Source: Oceanospirillaceae bacterium (GTDB lineage Bacteria; Pseudomonadota; Gammaproteobacteria; Pseudomonadales; Balneatricaceae). Taken from it: a stretch of 18,554 bases of DNA. The position numbers and the translations under genes are program-made. The stretch's first letter is position 1; each line of letters opens with the position of its first letter. Below are positions 15,578 through 18,554 of the stretch, one piece after another. The stretch spans positions 1,026-19,579 of the forward strand of contig DNNY01000039.1 in the NCBI GenBank assembly GCA_003497765.1, read 5' to 3'. The notes under the pieces were generated by a model that saw only the letters and a program-made list of their open reading frames with translations, made no database searches and was not told where the DNA came from.

Positions 15578-18554
15578 GTGCGTCTTAAAAGTATAAAATT
15601 AGCTGGCTTTAAATCTTTTGTTGATCCCACTACGGTCAATTTGCCGGGTAATCTATGCGCTGTCGTTGGCCCCAACGGTTGTGGTAAGTCGAATATTATT
15701 GATGCTGTGCGCTGGGTAATGGGTGAAAGCTCCGCCAAAAATCTGCGTGGTGAAAGTGCCACTGATGTTATCTTTAATGGTTCTACTTCAAGGCAGCCTG
15801 TGGGCCAAGCCAGTATTGAACTCATCTTTGACAACCATGATCGTACCTTAGCCGGTGAATATGCTAGTTACAACGAAGTATCGATAAAGCGTAAAGTTAC
15901 TCGTGAAGGGCAGTCTACCTATTTCCTTAATAATCAAAAGTGTCGTCGTCGTGATGTTACGGACCTTTTTTTAGGCACCGGCTTAGGGCCTCGTAGTTAC
16001 TCGATTATTGAGCAAGGCATGATCTCCAGGTTAATAGAATCACGGCCTGAAGAATTACGTGTGTATATTGAAGAGGCAGCGGGCATTTCCCGTTATAAAG
16101 AGCGTCGGCGTGAAACCTCTAATCGTATTCAGCGTACACGGGAGAATTTGGAGCGGCTGGAAGACCTTCGCGACGAGTTAGGTCGGCAACTAGAAACCTT
16201 AAAGCGTCAGGCCGCTGCCGCTGAGCAATATACCCAATTTAAACAAGAAGAACGTACTCATAAATCGCAATTGGCCGCGGTGCAGTGGCGCAATCTACGC
16301 ACTAAGCTTATGGATCAGCGCATTGGTATAGGACGTATTCAGGATGAAATGAATCTCCTGCGCAGTGAACAGAACACCCGTGTTGCGCAGCTTGATGTCA
16401 AAAAAGACGCTCTTGGGGTGGTGCAGGAAAGCTTTAATCAAAGCCAAGGCGAGTACTATCGTTTGGGCGCAGATATTGCGCGTCTAGAGCAAACTTTGGA
16501 GCATCAGCGGCAGCAGGAACAGCAATGGCAGTTGGACTATGCGGAAGCACAACGGCAATTAGAGCGCATTACCCAAGTTATAAGCAATGACCGCCGAGAA
16601 CTCACCCATCTGCAGCAGCAGGAAGACCAGTTAGCGCCAGATATTGAGCTAGCTCAGGAACAGTTACTGGAAGCTGAGCAAGTTTTGCAAGCCAGTGAAG
16701 AGGCACGGCAAGAATGGCAAGATAAGTGGGACCTAAAGGCTGCTGAGCAAAGTGAACTGCAGCGCCAACTAGATGTTACCAGTGCTAATTTACAAAATTA
16801 TAGCCAACGTTTTGATCAGGTTTCTCAAGAACTGCAAGTATTGCGCAGTGAACGTGAAGAATTAGTGATTGACGACGATGACAATGAGTTGGAATTGTTA
16901 ACGGAACTGTTGGCAGAAGCACAACTCGAAAGTGAACAACAGCAACAACAACTTGCTTCCTTAGAACAGCAACAACAAGATCTGCGCTCACAGGAGCAAG
17001 ATACCCAAGCTGAGCTAGATCAAGTTAAAGAAGAACTAAGTCAGGTCAAAGGTCAGGTTGTTTCCTTACAAATGTTGCTAGATGAAGCCCAGCAGCTAGC
17101 TACAGAGTGTCCATCAGACTGGCTGCAGGATGATCACCCAACCTTGTTACAAAGTATGCAAGTAGAAACAGGTTGGGAAGCCGCCGTAGAGCAAGTATTA
17201 GGTGATTGGTTGCAAGCCCCCTTTGTGCAACAAGGTTTGCAGCACAAAGAAAAAGTCCTATCAGATAGTCCAGGCTTAGCTTTATTGTATGCTAACCAGA
17301 AATCTGAAGCGCTGCCTGGTAGCTTGCTAGAAAAAGTACATACTCAAGATGCTTTAGCTGGCCTCTTAGGGCAAGTGGTTGTCGCTGAGTCAGTCAGCCA
17401 AGCGGAGAAAATACTCGCCGACTTGCCTGCCTATGCAAGTGTCATACTGGCTAATGGGTTATGGTTTGGTCATGGTTGGATACGCACTGGTAAGTTAGCC
17501 AGCGCCGATGCTGGTATCAGTATTTTGCAGCGCCAACAGCAGTTGACCGCACAACAGCAAAATCAACACGTTTTGAATCAGCAACTAGAAGACTTAATTA
17601 CGCGTTTGCATGATCAGCGTGAAGCTATCGAGGCTGTTCAGGAACAATTACAACAGCAACGCCAAACAGTGCAAAAGGTGCAGCAGGCTGCACAACAAGC
17701 GCAGCAAAAGCTCGCCTTGTTAGAACAGCAACAGGGCCAACAGCAGCTGCAATTTGCCCGTGTTCAACAGCGCTTAGATGAACAGAAACAAGCTCATCAA
17801 GAACTGGCCACAATGATCGAGCAACTGGCTGAGGATCAAACATCTTTAGAGCAACAGTTGGTGGTTAGCCAAGGGCAGCAACCTGGATTGCAACAGCAGA
17901 AAGATCAGATTCATAGCCAATTACAACAGCATCGTCAGCAGCATAGTGAGATTCAGCAACAAGTTATTCAGTTACAAACACGGGTTTCCAGTGTTAGTGC
18001 CCAAAAACAAAGTCTCAGTCGTTCCATTGAGCGTTTAGAGGAACAAAATCTTGAATGGCAGCAACGCCAAGAAGATATAGTTGAGCGTGGTCAGGAACAA
18101 GGTCAAGATCCGGCTCCTGAATTACAACAGCAGTTGCAACAGTTAGTTGAAGCGCAAATGGCTGCCGAAGTCACCATGAATGACAAGCGTCAGGATATGA
18201 CTGACCTAGAAACAGTGATTCGGGAAATTGAACAGCAGCAACTACGCCAAGAACAAGAAATCAGCCAGCGTCAGCAACTGTTACAGGACCAACGCTTGGT
18301 AGAGCGAGAGATTCAAGTTACGGCAGACAATATTAAACAGCAGATGGCGGCACAAAATATCCTAGTCGACAAACTGGCTGAGCTGCTTCCAGAAGAAGCT
18401 GAAGAGGGCAACCTAAGTCGGTTATTGGAGCAGGTGCAAAATCGTATTACACGTTTAGGTGCGATTAACTTGATGGCCATTGATGAGTATCAAGAACAGC
18501 AAGAGCGTAAGGTTTTCCTTGATCAGCAGCATGAAGAACTGACCACGGCACTGG
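15578..18554 (+). CDS. smc: Chromosome partition protein SMC (3' end missing)
   Basis: This is a condensin-type ATPase that compacts and helps segregate chromosomes. The reading frame is open from the GTG at 15578 to the window edge, 992 codons. Walker A GPNGCGKS (31-38) is followed by family stretches RWVMGESSAKNLRG and the IEEAAGISRYKERR region. The first coiled-coil arm, a hinge-like domain at about 505-650 (with GWEAAVEQVLG) and the returning arm come next, ending at GAINLMAIDEY just before the C-terminal ATPase half. The signature and Walker B motifs, roughly 170 residues, lie outside. GTG is the only start matching the conserved N-terminus RLKSIKLAGFKSF; an in-frame stop lies 12 bases upstream. 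The arms are unusually glutamine-rich: 35 of 88 residues at 651-738 are Gln. The gap to ccmI is 47 bases with no visible strong promoter. Confidence 0.95.
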   Translation, partial: MRLKSIKLAGFKSFVDPTTVNLPGNLCAVVGPNGCGKSNIIDAVRWVMGESSAKNLRGESATDVIFNGSTSRQPVGQASIELIFDNHDRTLAGEYASYNEVSIKRKVTREGQSTYFLNNQKCRRRDVTDLFLGTGLGPRSYSIIEQGMISRLIESRPEELRVYIEEAAGISRYKERRRETSNRIQRTRENLERLEDLRDELGRQLETLKRQAAAAEQYTQFKQEERTHKSQLAAVQWRNLRTKLMDQRIGIGRIQDEMNLLRSEQNTRVAQLDVKKDALGVVQESFNQSQGEYYRLGADIARLEQTLEHQRQQEQQWQLDYAEAQRQLERITQVISNDRRELTHLQQQEDQLAPDIELAQEQLLEAEQVLQASEEARQEWQDKWDLKAAEQSELQRQLDVTSANLQNYSQRFDQVSQELQVLRSEREELVIDDDDNELELLTELLAEAQLESEQQQQQLASLEQQQQDLRSQEQDTQAELDQVKEELSQVKGQVVSLQMLLDEAQQLATECPSDWLQDDHPTLLQSMQVETGWEAAVEQVLGDWLQAPFVQQGLQHKEKVLSDSPGLALLYANQKSEALPGSLLEKVHTQDALAGLLGQVVVAESVSQAEKILADLPAYASVILANGLWFGHGWIRTGKLASADAGISILQRQQQLTAQQQNQHVLNQQLEDLITRLHDQREAIEAVQEQLQQQRQTVQKVQQAAQQAQQKLALLEQQQGQQQLQFARVQQRLDEQKQAHQELATMIEQLAEDQTSLEQQLVVSQGQQPGLQQQKDQIHSQLQQHRQQHSEIQQQVIQLQTRVSSVSAQKQSLSRSIERLEEQNLEWQQRQEDIVERGQEQGQDPAPELQQQLQQLVEAQMAAEVTMNDKRQDMTDLETVIREIEQQQLRQEQEISQRQQLLQDQRLVEREIQVTADNIKQQMAAQNILVDKLAELLPEEAEEGNLSRLLEQVQNRITRLGAINLMAIDEYQEQQERKVFLDQQHEELTTAL

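Noticed and set aside
16937..16979. CAG/CAA-rich stretch as a trinucleotide microsatellite
   Set aside because: Codons are mixed and interrupted by other residues, and the run sits in a coiled coil that fits the SMC reading frame, so it is coding bias and not a simple repeat.
16785..16991. Minus-strand open frame inside smc
   Set aside because: It arises because Gln codons CAA and CAG read as Leu codons TTG and CTG on the other strand; no family resemblance, and smc is clearly coding on the + strand. The same applies to 17625-17843.

Overview
The window reads as a chromosomal segment of a gammaproteobacterium with moderate-to-low GC, probably a marine, respiratory, acetate-using lineage related to pseudomonads, Cellvibrionales or Oceanospirillales. 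The grounds are a System I (Ccm) cytochrome c maturation operon in gammaproteobacterial order, a gammaproteobacterial-type SMC, a ParA-family ATPase of the kind found beside chemotaxis and ccm genes in that class, and acetyl-CoA synthetase next to a two-subunit sodium:solute symporter. The genus is not recognisable from sequence alone. All genes are on the + strand. I see no mobile element, tRNA, rRNA, CRISPR array or phage gene.

Region 1 (1-7500) is an acetate/carboxylate block. An AT-rich leader of about 400 bases carries several perfect inverted repeats, one 9-base direct repeat and a good sigma70 promoter. It leads into acs, which ends at a strong terminator. A second leader follows, holding a 10-bp inverted repeat, a promoter whose -35 overlaps an operator-like palindrome, and an A-rich AAYAAYAA run touching the ribosome binding site. 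Behind it lie the symporter small subunit (DUF4212) and large subunit (VC_2705-type SSS), then tandem hairpins. Next comes a translationally coupled pair: a cNMP/CBS/DUF294 nucleotidyltransferase-like regulator and a DEDDh 3'-5' exonuclease. Acs makes acetyl-CoA from acetate that the symporter probably imports. The role of the DUF294-exonuclease pair is not established; position suggests a sensory or regulatory link.

Region 2 (7501-8593) holds one ParA/MinD-type ATPase with a TTG start and strong Shine-Dalgarno, with no ParB, chemotaxis or flagellar gene beside it. Region 3 (8594-15530) is a complete ccmABCDEFGHI operon with mostly overlapping or very short junctions: haem export or release (CcmABCD), haem chaperone (CcmE), haem ligation (CcmF, CcmH, CcmI) and thioreduction (CcmG). 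It includes a 58-codon ccmD.

Region 4 (15578 to the end) is the first 992 codons of smc, starting with GTG. It encodes the N-terminal ATPase half, hinge and long coiled coils, and runs off the window. Its coiled coil is strikingly glutamine-rich.

Most of the window is ordinary housekeeping and metabolic content. The parts most worth a second look are the DUF294-exonuclease module, the structured regulatory DNA before acs and the symporter, the isolated ParA, and the Gln-rich SMC arm.
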